64,000 nucleotides of DNA from Planctomycetes bacterium syqfu. Its GTDB lineage: Bacteria; Planctomycetota; Phycisphaerae; Phycisphaerales; Phycisphaeraceae. A model generated the notes under the pieces. It had not been told where the DNA came from. It ran no database searches and worked only from the letters and a program-made list of their open reading frames with translations. A program made the translations under genes and the position numbers. The stretch spans positions 7,312,599 through 7,376,598 of the forward strand of contig CP087563.1 in NCBI GenBank assembly GCA_020974905.1, written 5' to 3'. Positions 54,597-61,199 of this stretch are shown here, piece after piece. How positions within the stretch are numbered: position 1 is the stretch's first letter; each line of letters opens with the position of its first letter.

Positions 54597-55487
54597 ATGT
54601 CATCAACGGTAAAAACGGCATTCAAAATGAAAGGTGTTACAGTCGAAATCACCAAATTGTTACCTTTAAAAACTTATCCCAAGTGTGTTCGACGTACCCA
54701 ACGTTATCAGCGAATAAAATCATCTGTAGAAGAAATTGGCATCATTGAGCCTCCAGTGGTGTATCCACAAAAAGATTCAAATGGCTGTTACACGCTACTT
54801 GACGGCCACCTACGAGTTGATGTGGCGAAAGTTCTTGGAGAAAAGGAAATATTCTGTTTGATTGCCACTGAGGATGAGACTTTTACATACAACCACAAAG
54901 TAAATCAGCTCTCTGCGATTCAGGAACACTACATGATTATCAAAGCCATTAAAAATGGTGTTTCAGAAGAGCGAATTGCCAAGACACTCAACATTGATGT
55001 TGAACGTGTTAAACGAAAGAAAAGTTTGCTCAATGGCATTTGTCAGGAAGTAATCGACATGCTCAAATCTCACGATGTTTCTGCAGGTGCACTTCGTGAG
55101 CTCAAACGTGTTAAGCAGATTCGTCAAATTGAAATGGCCGAATTGATGATAGCATCAAATAATTACGGAGATGTCTATGCTCGTTGTATGGTGGCAGCAA
55201 CATCACCTGATCAATTGGTCAAACCAGATTCTCGCAAATTAAAGGATGGTAAAGAAAAACAGGACATCGACAGGCTAAAAGCTGAAATGCAGAAATTGGA
55301 ACGCGACTTCAAAATGGTTCAAGAAGAGTATGGTCAAAACATGCTGAAGATGACCGTTGTCGTTGCTTATCTTCGTAAGTTGATGAACAACGCTGCGGTA
55401 GTCAGATACATCTCTCTGGTTGAACCCGCCATGGTCTCTGAATTTCAGCAGATCATTGAAAATACCTCTATGCGTGCCACTGGCTGA
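54597..55487 (+). CDS. ParB/RepB-like DNA-binding protein B
   Basis: A 296-residue protein. The ATG at 54597 is preferred because GAAAGG precedes it; another in-frame ATG lies at 54579. Residues 15-110 form a ParB-like domain (LLPLKTYPKCVRRTQRYQRI, YTLLDGHLRVDVAKVLGEKE). The helix-turn-helix is at ISEERIAKTLNIDVERVKRK in effect (VSEERIAKTLNIDVERVKRK). The C-terminal part resembles RepB (ICQEVIDMLKSHDVSAGALR, QIEMAELMIASNNYGDVYAR). The protein differs clearly from protein A; the two may form a heterotypic pair, one with a GEGR and one with a DGHLR box. Partner of the recombinase by genetic coupling. Confidence 0.85.
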   Translation: MSSTVKTAFKMKGVTVEITKLLPLKTYPKCVRRTQRYQRIKSSVEEIGIIEPPVVYPQKDSNGCYTLLDGHLRVDVAKVLGEKEIFCLIATEDETFTYNHKVNQLSAIQEHYMIIKAIKNGVSEERIAKTLNIDVERVKRKKSLLNGICQEVIDMLKSHDVSAGALRELKRVKQIRQIEMAELMIASNNYGDVYARCMVAATSPDQLVKPDSRKLKDGKEKQDIDRLKAEMQKLERDFKMVQEEYGQNMLKMTVVVAYLRKLMNNAAVVRYISLVEPAMVSEFQQIIENTSMRATG

Positions 55488-55490
55488 ATA

Positions 55491-55539
55491 TGAGACTGAA
55501 TCATTGACCTTGAGAGGTCAGAAAACGTGAAAAGTCTCA
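55491..55539 (+). repeat. Nested inverted repeat between ParB-like B and ATPase genes
   Basis: TGAGACT (55491-55497) and AGTCTCA (55533-55539) enclose a second pair, TGACC (55505-55509) and GGTCA (55516-55520). ATTGACC occurs twice (55503 and 55542). It could be an RNA hairpin controlling the ATPase gene or a binding site for one of the ParB-like proteins. No T run follows, so it is not a standard terminator. Confidence 0.4.
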
Positions 55540-55573
55540 ATATTGACCAATTTCACATCCTGCAGCTTTGCCC

Positions 55574-56476
55574 ATGACAACAAAGCCAAATACATTCACA
55601 CAGCACCCACGTGATGCCATTGTGATTTCCAGTTACCACGACCTGGCATGTTATCTGTTGAAATTTGCTCAAGGCTGTCTGGACTTGGTTCTGTTACTTG
55701 GGCGTCCAGGTATTGGTAAAACCGAAGCGGTTAAGACGGCACTCGGTATTGAACATGATTCTTCAAGGCATGTATTGTATGTCGAGGGGCATGCTCAGCC
55801 ATTTGGCCTTTACCAGGAACTCTGGCATTATCGTGATTGCCCGGTTGTTTTAGACGATTTGGATCGACTCTACGCCAATCCCGACTGTATTCGAATACTC
55901 AAGCCGCTCTGCAACACAACGCAAAGGAAGCGGATTAATTGGTTGAGCAATGCTGTGTTGAATGTTCCTGGTTTGCCAATTGAGTTCACAACGACAAGTA
56001 ATGTCATTTTGATTGCAAACGAATGGAAAACCATCAATAACAACATCCGAGCATTGGAGGATCGAGCAATCATTCTCTGGTTCAATCCGTCAACAATAGA
56101 GATTCACAGAAAGACTGCTGAATGGTTCAATGATGAAATGGTGTATCAGTTCATTGGCAGTTACTTGGCACACATCCCCAATTTGTCCATGCGCTATTAC
56201 GACAAAGGCAAACGTCTGCGCGATACAGGATTACTTGACTGGCCTAAAAGCCTTCTGCAGATGATGCTGCCAGATCGATCTTTGGCTGTTGTGGCTGGAC
56301 TTCAACTTGATCCGCGATTCACGAGTGATACCCAACGGGTGCAACAGTTTATGTTGGAAACCGGTAAGTCTCGAGCCACGTATTACCGAATCAAATCACG
56401 GATTCCGCAGCCAACCCAACGCTTAGGGACTGTCACACCACAGTCGCCCATATTGAGACTTGTTGCTGACGATTGA
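55574..56476 (+). CDS. AAA-type ATPase with C-terminal helix-turn-helix
   Basis: A 300-residue cytoplasmic ATPase, start taken at ATG 55574. Walker A is GRPGIGKT (43-50) and Walker B is VVLDD (91-95, Asp94 and Asp95). A sensor-1-like strand follows ([12 protein letters not shown]). The C-terminal 35 residues ([16 protein letters not shown]) resemble a resolvase-type helix-turn-helix. Similar small AAA proteins with a DNA-binding element assist transposases (IstB, MuB, TniB) or load helicases. Being 86 bases after the second ParB-like gene on the same strand, it probably belongs to the recombinase cassette. This ATPase is not ParA: there is no deviant Walker motif. Confidence 0.8.
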   Translation: MTTKPNTFTQHPRDAIVISSYHDLACYLLKFAQGCLDLVLLLGRPGIGKTEAVKTALGIEHDSSRHVLYVEGHAQPFGLYQELWHYRDCPVVLDDLDRLYANPDCIRILKPLCNTTQRKRINWLSNAVLNVPGLPIEFTTTSNVILIANEWKTINNNIRALEDRAIILWFNPSTIEIHRKTAEWFNDEMVYQFIGSYLAHIPNLSMRYYDKGKRLRDTGLLDWPKSLLQMMLPDRSLAVVAGLQLDPRFTSDTQRVQQFMLETGKSRATYYRIKSRIPQPTQRLGTVTPQSPILRLVADD

Positions 56477-56528
56477 TGGCCATATTTAGCACAGCTTTCT
56501 GGATGAGGGAGACAACTCAAAATTTCTC

Positions 56529-56564
56529 TTGTCCATTGCGGCGATTAGTGGTTATAATCGCCGC
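56529..56564 (+). promoter_or_regulatory. Fic promoter overlapped by a perfect palindromic operator
   Basis: TTGTCC (56529-56534) and TATAAT (56553-56558) are separated by 18 bases. GCGGCGATTA (56538-56547) and TAATCGCCGC (56555-56564) form a perfect 10-base inverted repeat with a 7-base spacer that covers the -10 box and the expected start. Transcription should begin about 5 bases before the ATG at 56570, with no ribosome binding site, so the mRNA would be nearly leaderless. Confidence 0.65.
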
Positions 56565-56569
56565 AAATT

Positions 56570-57703
56570 ATGCGACGAATAAAACAGTACATCTACATGC
56601 ATGCCGATTGGCCCAAGTTCACCTGGGATGCCAAGACTTTGTCTGCACAACTTGCTGCCGTTCGGCACAAGCAAGGTCGCCTGCTTGGCAAAATGGAAAC
56701 CTTGGGCTTTGAGCTCAAGTCCGAAGCAAGCTTAAACGTTCTGACACGTGACGTCGTCAAGTCTTCAGCGATTGAAGGTGAATTGCTTAACCCAAGTGAA
56801 GTACGTTCCTCCATCGCAAGACGTCTGGGCCTCGATACCGCTGGCATGCCCAAGGCAGGCCGGGATGTCGAAGGCGTGGTGGAAATGATGCTCGATGCCA
56901 CACGCAATAATTCTAAGCCACTGTCAACTGGAAGGCTCTACGATTGGCATGCCTCGTTGTTTCCAACCGGTCGTAGTGGGATGCAGCGGATAACCGTTGG
57001 CAGATGGCGCACAACAGAATCTGGACCAATGCAGGTCGTCTCGGGGCCAATCGGCCGAGAGAAGGTTCACTTTCAGGCTCCCGATGCGGAACGGTTACCA
57101 CGTGAAATGAAGCAATTCCTCAAGTGGTTCAATGCATCACCAGAAGTCGACCCCGTAATCAAAGCGGCGATTGCACATTTTTGGTTCGTCACGATTCACC
57201 CATTTGATGAAGGCAATGGCCGAATTGGGCGAGCTATCGTTGATATGGCTCTGGCACGTGCTGACGGGACCAGCGACCGTTTTTACAGCATGTCATCCCA
57301 AATCGAAGCTCAACGCAAAGATTACTACAAGAACCTCGAACTCGCGCAATCTGGTGGTCTTGATATCACACGATGGATCGAATGGTTTTTAGCGTGCTTG
57401 GATCATGCAATTGATGGTGCGGAGCATTTGCTTGCTGCTGTTCTGTACAAAGCTCAACTCTGGGCAAAGATCAACGAGCAGCCCGTCAATGACAGACAAC
57501 GCCTCGTGATCAATCGAATGCTTGATGATTTTAAAGGTTTTCTGACATCATCGAAATATGCCAAGCTGGCCAAGTGCTCAACCGATACTGCTCTGCGTGA
57601 TATCCGTGAATTACTGAACCGGGGAATACTGGTGGCAAATCCGAGTGGCGGTCGAAGCACAAGCTATCGTTTAACGGAACTCGGTAGTTCAGATTCAAAG
57701 TGA
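56570..57703 (+). CDS. Fic-family AMPylator with N-terminal DUF4172-like domain
   Basis: A 377-residue enzyme. The catalytic loop HPFDEGNGRIGR spans residues 210-221, with every residue needed for nucleotide transfer (His210, Glu214, Asn216, Arg218 and Arg221). The inhibitory helix S-x3-E-G is present at residues 65-70 (SSAIEG), in front of the Fic core, so it is a class II, self-inhibited Fic protein. The first 60 residues match the DUF4172-type N-terminus (WPKFTWDAKTLSAQLAAVRH). The C-terminal 60 residues are a winged helix (YAKLAKCSTDTALRDIRELL). A nearly leaderless promoter with an operator lies directly upstream. The target is unknown. It marks the right border of the recombinase cassette. 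Confidence 0.95.
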   Translation: MRRIKQYIYMHADWPKFTWDAKTLSAQLAAVRHKQGRLLGKMETLGFELKSEASLNVLTRDVVKSSAIEGELLNPSEVRSSIARRLGLDTAGMPKAGRDVEGVVEMMLDATRNNSKPLSTGRLYDWHASLFPTGRSGMQRITVGRWRTTESGPMQVVSGPIGREKVHFQAPDAERLPREMKQFLKWFNASPEVDPVIKAAIAHFWFVTIHPFDEGNGRIGRAIVDMALARADGTSDRFYSMSSQIEAQRKDYYKNLELAQSGGLDITRWIEWFLACLDHAIDGAEHLLAAVLYKAQLWAKINEQPVNDRQRLVINRMLDDFKGFLTSSKYAKLAKCSTDTALRDIRELLNRGILVANPSGGRSTSYRLTELGSSDSK

Positions 57704-57826
57704 TTTGCATGCGGGACATTGGTGAAGGTTTCATCAAAGAACCTCATAAAACAATTCACTTTTGAGGGATTCATCTACAGGTAACATTCGTATTGAAACG
57801 AGCATCTTTCTATCATGAGTGGTGGA

Positions 57827-58115
57827 TTAGCTGTGCCTACCCTCAGCATCACATTCCGCGTCGATATCCGCGCTGGTCTGGTTGATGACAGGCATGGCTT
57901 CGAGTTCACGCCGGTAGGCTTCGTCAAGCTCCTGGAGATGTGACCATGCGACGACCATAGCGTCGAGTTTGCAGCTTCACGCCCTTGATGCCTTTGGTCG
58001 CCCAACGCCAGAGTGACGCCGGGGCGGGTTTTTTGCCGTTGGCGGTAAAGTAGCCAGCGGCTTGTGGCAGGGTGATGGCTTTGTCTGGGGTGATGATTTC
58101 GCAGTCCGTTTTCAT
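57827..58115 (-). pseudogene. DUF1580-like small DNA-binding protein, frameshifted
   Basis: From the ATG at 58115 (AAGGAG upstream) the frame reads ITLPQAAGYFTANGKKPAPA, SLWRWATKGIKGVKLQTRRY and stops after GRRMVTSPGA. At about 57938-57945 the other frame continues sensibly: HLQELDEAYRRELEAMPVIN, then a stop at 57827. The first part matches the DUF1580 family, a short helix-turn-helix often next to planctomycete integrases and resembling excisionases. One inserted or lost base has broken it. The stretch from 57704 to 57826 holds nothing else I recognise. Confidence 0.7.
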
Positions 58116-58163
58116 CTTTTGCTCCTTGATTCAATTGGTTAACTCATTAAATCAGTGCAAAAA

Positions 58164-58274
58164 GTAGCGCAGAACGTAGCGCAAATTCATTCACGGTGTA
58201 TTAAAAAACCCCGAATTCTCGGGGTTTATGGGATAAAAAAAGTTTCACGAAATTTTCAAAGGTAGCGCGCTACC
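58164..58274. repeat. GCGCTAC repeats and palindrome upstream of the DUF1580-like gene
   Basis: GTAGCGC (the reverse complement of GCGCTAC) occurs at 58164 and 58176, and again in the 14-base palindrome GGTAGCGCGCTACC at 58261-58274. The first two lie in the leader of the DUF1580-like gene; the palindrome sits directly after the stop of the 58277 gene. They may be binding sites for an excisionase or repressor. Confidence 0.4.
58203..58227 (-). terminator. Terminator after the 58277-58915 gene
   Basis: On the minus strand AAACCCCGA pairs with TCGGGGTTT around GAAT and is followed by a T run (complement of 58203-58208). It lies 50 bases after the stop at 58277 and separates this gene from the DUF1580-like gene. 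Confidence 0.85.
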
Positions 58275-58276
58275 AA

Positions 58277-58915
58277 TCAGTCTTGGTCCCAAGCGTCTAA
58301 ATTCCCATCTTTGGTTATGTTGCCCGACGGCAACCTCTTTTTATCCGCCCTCCACGCTATCCATGCAGGACTACGTTTTACAGTCCCTTCGTGACAATCT
58401 GCCAGTTCGGCCAATGCCTTTGCTGTCCATTTGCGGTCGTAATCTTTCCCTATCAGCAATGCAACTCGATGCTTGGCGCTAATTTTCCAGCCATCGGCAT
58501 TGGGTGCTAGAACATTCTGAGATTTCGATGTTGATGGTTTATCTGTAGCTTTGTCCAGAATCGCAGCTTCCATACGATTCAGGGCATACATCGCTACGTC
58601 AATCGTTCTATGGATTTCTTGTAGCGAGGGGAGTTTGGCTACATCACGATACTGATGGGCGGCAAGGATGACATCGTATGCCGCTTGAAACGATGTGGGG
58701 TCAGCGGAGCAATAGTTGGTGCATTCCCAAGCGATTTTTTGTGTACGGGCGTGCAGTGATAGCGGACCTTTTGATGGATAATTGGGCTTCTCTAAACTTG
58801 ACCAATCATCATACGTAATCGCAATTTCGATTTGCGACAATTGTTCACGCACATCCTCTTTCCATACTCCCAGTAAATCCAACAGGTCGCATAATTCAGG
58901 TTCAAGATATGGCAT
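58277..58915 (-). CDS. Hypothetical protein with C-terminal helix-turn-helix-like segment
   Basis: A 212-residue protein without a signal peptide. Residues 1-120 look helical (PELCDLLDLLGVWKEDVREQ, then RTIDVAMYALNRMEAAILDK). The last 80 residues include WKISAKHRVALLIGKDYDRK and WTAKALAELADCHEGTVKRS, which read like a helix-turn-helix of a bacteriophage-type regulator (AKALAELADCHEGTVKRSPA). The start follows AAGGA at a good distance, and this ribosome binding site is complementary to a hairpin loop in the leader. No family is recognised. It is the last large gene of the tRNA-Pro island. Confidence 0.7.
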   Translation of the reverse strand: MPYLEPELCDLLDLLGVWKEDVREQLSQIEIAITYDDWSSLEKPNYPSKGPLSLHARTQKIAWECTNYCSADPTSFQAAYDVILAAHQYRDVAKLPSLQEIHRTIDVAMYALNRMEAAILDKATDKPSTSKSQNVLAPNADGWKISAKHRVALLIGKDYDRKWTAKALAELADCHEGTVKRSPAWIAWRADKKRLPSGNITKDGNLDAWDQD

Positions 58916-58918
58916 TTT

Positions 58919-59008
58919 GCAATCCTTACCCGGCGACCGTTTCGACCGGACACGTGAAGGATTGCGAACACGTGTCAGTCGAAACGCTGGCGGGGATCAA
59001 TCCGCCAG
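58919..59008 (-). promoter_or_regulatory. Structured leader: hairpin loop complementary to the ribosome binding site
   Basis: In the RNA of the minus strand two hairpins come before the ATG at 58915. The first has CTGGCGG/CCGCCAG (59008-58987). The second has a long stem, CGTTTCGAC and GACACGTG against their complements with a small bulge (58986-58969 and 58956-58938), and a 12-base loop UUCGCAAUCCUU. GCAAUCCUU in that loop is perfectly complementary to AAGGAUUGC (58927-58919), which contains the Shine-Dalgarno AAGGA and ends 3 bases before the ATG. The loop could block translation by pairing with it. Confidence 0.6.
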
Positions 59009-59037
59009 GCCGGTAGTTTTAATTTTAAATCATAAGT

Positions 59038-59448
59038 TTATGCATTCAATTGCTTGCGGATGAAATATCCCTTGCATCTTTGATTATCAACTCCAAATGC
59101 TCGAATCTTGCTGTCCAATTGCAACAGTCTCCGCACATAATCTGTCGCCATTCCCAGATAATCAGCAATATCCTGGGACATGATTGGTCCCTTGTCCTCA
59201 ATAAGCTGGTAAATGGCTAGTTCGGTTTCGGAGAGTTGGGACAAGTCCAACTCAATAGCGTGCATGTTTTGTAAGCATGCAGAGCAACCATGCGGCAGGC
59301 CATGTGAAAGCGTGAAATCCCAGAATTCAGGACTATATGGCACCCATGATCCGCAATGTGGGCAAATACGCCAGCCGGTGCGAATGCCAACTATATTCAT
59401 GCCAAAGGTAGTCGTTTCTGATTGTGCGTGAGAAATTGTCTTAGTCAT
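59038..59448 (-). CDS. Zinc-ribbon/winged-helix protein, paralogue 4
   Basis: A 136-residue protein. Four cysteines form C-P-H-C ... C-S-A-C with exactly 22 residues between the pairs, a zinc ribbon (residues 29-58). The remaining 80 residues read as a winged helix: LSETELAIYQLIEDKGPIMS, DIADYLGMATDYVRRLL, then AFGVDNQRCKGYFI. GAGGG lies upstream of the ATG, and the gene starts 18 bases after paralogue 3. It is one of four neighbouring genes with the same design, hence a local gene family. Function unknown; DNA or RNA binding is likely from the folds. Confidence 0.8.
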   Translation of the reverse strand: MTKTISHAQSETTTFGMNIVGIRTGWRICPHCGSWVPYSPEFWDFTLSHGLPHGCSACLQNMHAIELDLSQLSETELAIYQLIEDKGPIMSQDIADYLGMATDYVRRLLQLDSKIRAFGVDNQRCKGYFIRKQLNA

Positions 59449-59466
59449 GTTTAACCCTCAATTTCA

Positions 59467-59883
59467 TTATTTGCCTATGAAATAGCCTTGCCCTTGCTTG
59501 TTGTAAATGCCCAATTTTCGGAGTTTCGACGATTTGCTCAGGTAACGTTCAACTGACCGTTGATCAATAATGGTCATGTGATCTTTTTCAAGCCTATATA
59601 AGATTTCTTTTATCTGGAGTGGTTCGCCACCAGAAAGAATTTTCCAGATTAACTGCTCAGTATCATTTAGCTTTGATACGTCTACCGCCAGATTGTGCAT
59701 ATCATCACCACACGCCCAGCAGTGATATGCCCGTTGACGTGACAGGGTGAATTGCCAGTCCTGGGGATCGATATAGACATGGGCACCACAGTGGGGGCAG
59801 AGTTCACGACGCACAGTCAGCAGTACGGCACCGTGATTGATGGGGAGATTTGCTACTGTTGCAGATGGGTTGGGTTCAGTCAT
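59467..59883 (-). CDS. Zinc-ribbon/winged-helix protein, paralogue 3
   Basis: A 138-residue protein of the same design: C-P-H-C, 22 residues, C-W-A-C, then a winged helix (LNDTEQLIWKILSGGEPLQI, then DQRSVERYLSKSSKLRKLGI) and the shared end QGQGYFIGK. Its start overlaps the stop of the preceding paralogue in an ATGA, and the coding end of that gene (CTGGAGGAATC) supplies its ribosome binding site, so translation is coupled. The overall identity to the other copies is low apart from the cysteine frame and the GYFI end, so the copies are old or fast evolving. Confidence 0.8.
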   Translation of the reverse strand: MTEPNPSATVANLPINHGAVLLTVRRELCPHCGAHVYIDPQDWQFTLSRQRAYHCWACGDDMHNLAVDVSKLNDTEQLIWKILSGGEPLQIKEILYRLEKDHMTIIDQRSVERYLSKSSKLRKLGIYNKQGQGYFIGK

Positions 59884-60296
59884 CTTGATTCCTCCAGGGA
59901 TTTATCCAAGCTAGATTCATACACATATCCACGCGGAGTTGTTGAGATACCGTAATGAGACATTTTTTCATTCCAGCGGCCAAGCGTCGTGTCGCTCACG
60001 CCAACTTTTTGAGAAACATCTGCTTTAGAAATGACTGCTCCGGCATTTTTGACAACCTCTATCACAGCTATTTGCAATTCGTCCAAATGAGGCAACGGCT
60101 CGATATCAAGAACCAAGCCTTTGCCACACGCGATGCAATGCCCTTGATTACCGATCCGCCGCAATGCTTCCCATGTTTGAGCGACAGCCATATTCAGGTG
60201 AGCACAAAGTGGACAAGCAATCGTGATGATGCTCAAAGATGCATGTCCAGTATTCGCTTCAAACCCCGAAAATTGCCTTGTGTTGGGTTCATTCAT
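59880..60296 (-). CDS. Zinc-ribbon/winged-helix protein, paralogue 2
   Basis: A 138-residue protein with C-P-L-C, 22 residues, C-I-A-C and a following helix-turn-helix (LDELQIAVIEVVKNAGAVIS, then KADVSQKVGVSDTTLGRWNE) that ends in PRGYVYES. It is the most divergent copy: the second part of the ribbon lacks the aromatic-rich F-T-L-S segment of copies 3 and 4. Its ATG overlaps the stop of paralogue 1 by four bases, with GGAGG at the end of that gene as ribosome binding site. It is flanked on both sides by members of the same family. Confidence 0.8.
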   Translation of the reverse strand: MNEPNTRQFSGFEANTGHASLSIITIACPLCAHLNMAVAQTWEALRRIGNQGHCIACGKGLVLDIEPLPHLDELQIAVIEVVKNAGAVISKADVSQKVGVSDTTLGRWNEKMSHYGISTTPRGYVYESSLDKSLEESR

Positions 60297-60715
60297 TGGG
60301 CAACCTCCACAGCAGTAGATTGCGGGATGTAGTATCCAGCACCTTTACGGTTTTGAACGCCCATGCGTCGCAACGGCATGTCTTTTTTGAGTAATTGATA
60401 GACAAAATCTTGGGTTTTATGCACTTCCTCCGCAATATATTCGCCGGTGATCGGTCCCATTTCTTTGATCGTGCGATAGATTGCCTGCTCGGTGATGGTC
60501 AGGGAATCATAATCCCTCTTGATATCATTCATATCCTGCCCACAACGTCGGCAAAGGATGGATGGGTTGTGCTTGCGGTCAAATTCCCATTCCATCGGAT
60601 CATCCCAATGGATACGGCCACAGTGTTGACACTGGATTCTGACAAGGGGAATCACGGCTGCGCCCTGGTCGGGTAGAACGTTGGAAATCGTTGCAGATAT
60701 GGTTTGTTTGGACAT
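60293..60715 (-). CDS. Zinc-ribbon/winged-helix protein, paralogue 1
   Basis: A 140-residue protein with C-Q-H-C, 22 residues and C-R-R-C, then a winged helix (LTITEQAIYRTIKEMGPITG, then EYIAEEVHKTQDFVYQLLKK) and the shared end GAGYYIPQ. GGAGG precedes the ATG. It is the first of the four tandem copies in transcription order, 20 bases after the 60736-61164 gene. The close spacing of the five genes suggests one operon. Its role in the island is unknown. Confidence 0.8.
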   Translation of the reverse strand: MSKQTISATISNVLPDQGAAVIPLVRIQCQHCGRIHWDDPMEWEFDRKHNPSILCRRCGQDMNDIKRDYDSLTITEQAIYRTIKEMGPITGEYIAEEVHKTQDFVYQLLKKDMPLRRMGVQNRKGAGYYIPQSTAVEVAQ

Positions 60716-60735
60716 GTGGATTCCTCCGGTAAGTG

Positions 60736-61164
60736 TTATTCATTTTTGTCGAGTTTGGATAGATTTTTTTCACGCTCAGACAATCGCCAGGCAGCAAATG
60801 AGACAGGATCAATTAAGCGTGAACGACCAAATTTTTTCGAAACAAATTTTCCAAGTGTAATACCCCGTCTGACTCGTGATATTGAAGCGCCTCGTGTTAA
60901 TCCATCGATATCTTCCAAGTGAAGCGTTGCAGCGTCTTTCTGACTAATCCAGTTTTCAACTGCCATTGTTTCATTGTTATCAAGAGAGTTTTCAGGCTGT
61001 GCAATATCACCGGCAATGCACAAGGTAACGTCAATCGTTGTCTGTCCGGTTTGTTGCAATCGCTTAAGCGCGGTCACGGGGATCAGCACCGGCAACCCCT
61101 GATCTGTGCAAATCTCAACAAACTCAACGGACGCGGTATGGACGGGTAAAAGTGAACTGGACAT
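60736..61164 (-). CDS. Small DNA-binding-like protein next to the integrase
   Basis: A 142-residue protein. The ATG at 61164 has GGAGG 7 bases upstream; an upstream TTG also keeps the frame. Residues 80-135 read as a helix-turn-helix or excisionase-like fold (AVENWISQKDAATLHLEDID, then GASISRVRRGITLGKFVSKK and SRLIDPVSFAAW). The first 70 residues are beta-rich and unrecognised (FVEICTDQGLPVLIPVTALK). It sits between the integrase and the zinc-ribbon array and is likely an accessory DNA-binding factor of the island. Confidence 0.65.
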   Translation of the reverse strand: MSSSLLPVHTASVEFVEICTDQGLPVLIPVTALKRLQQTGQTTIDVTLCIAGDIAQPENSLDNNETMAVENWISQKDAATLHLEDIDGLTRGASISRVRRGITLGKFVSKKFGRSRLIDPVSFAAWRLSEREKNLSKLDKNE

Positions 61165-61199
61165 GGGCAATCCTCCGGTTGTAGATCAAGCTGAATGTC

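Noticed and set aside
53713..55487. Plasmid partition system (ParAB) or plasmid origin
   Set aside because: Two ParB/RepB-like proteins are present, but no ParA ATPase, no parS-like repeat and no replication initiator. The neighbouring ATPase has an ordinary Walker A motif.
57775..58134. 119-codon minus-strand open frame overlapping the DUF1580-like gene
   Set aside because: It has no family pattern in its own frame; the helix-turn-helix lies in the overlapping frame with the ribosome binding site.
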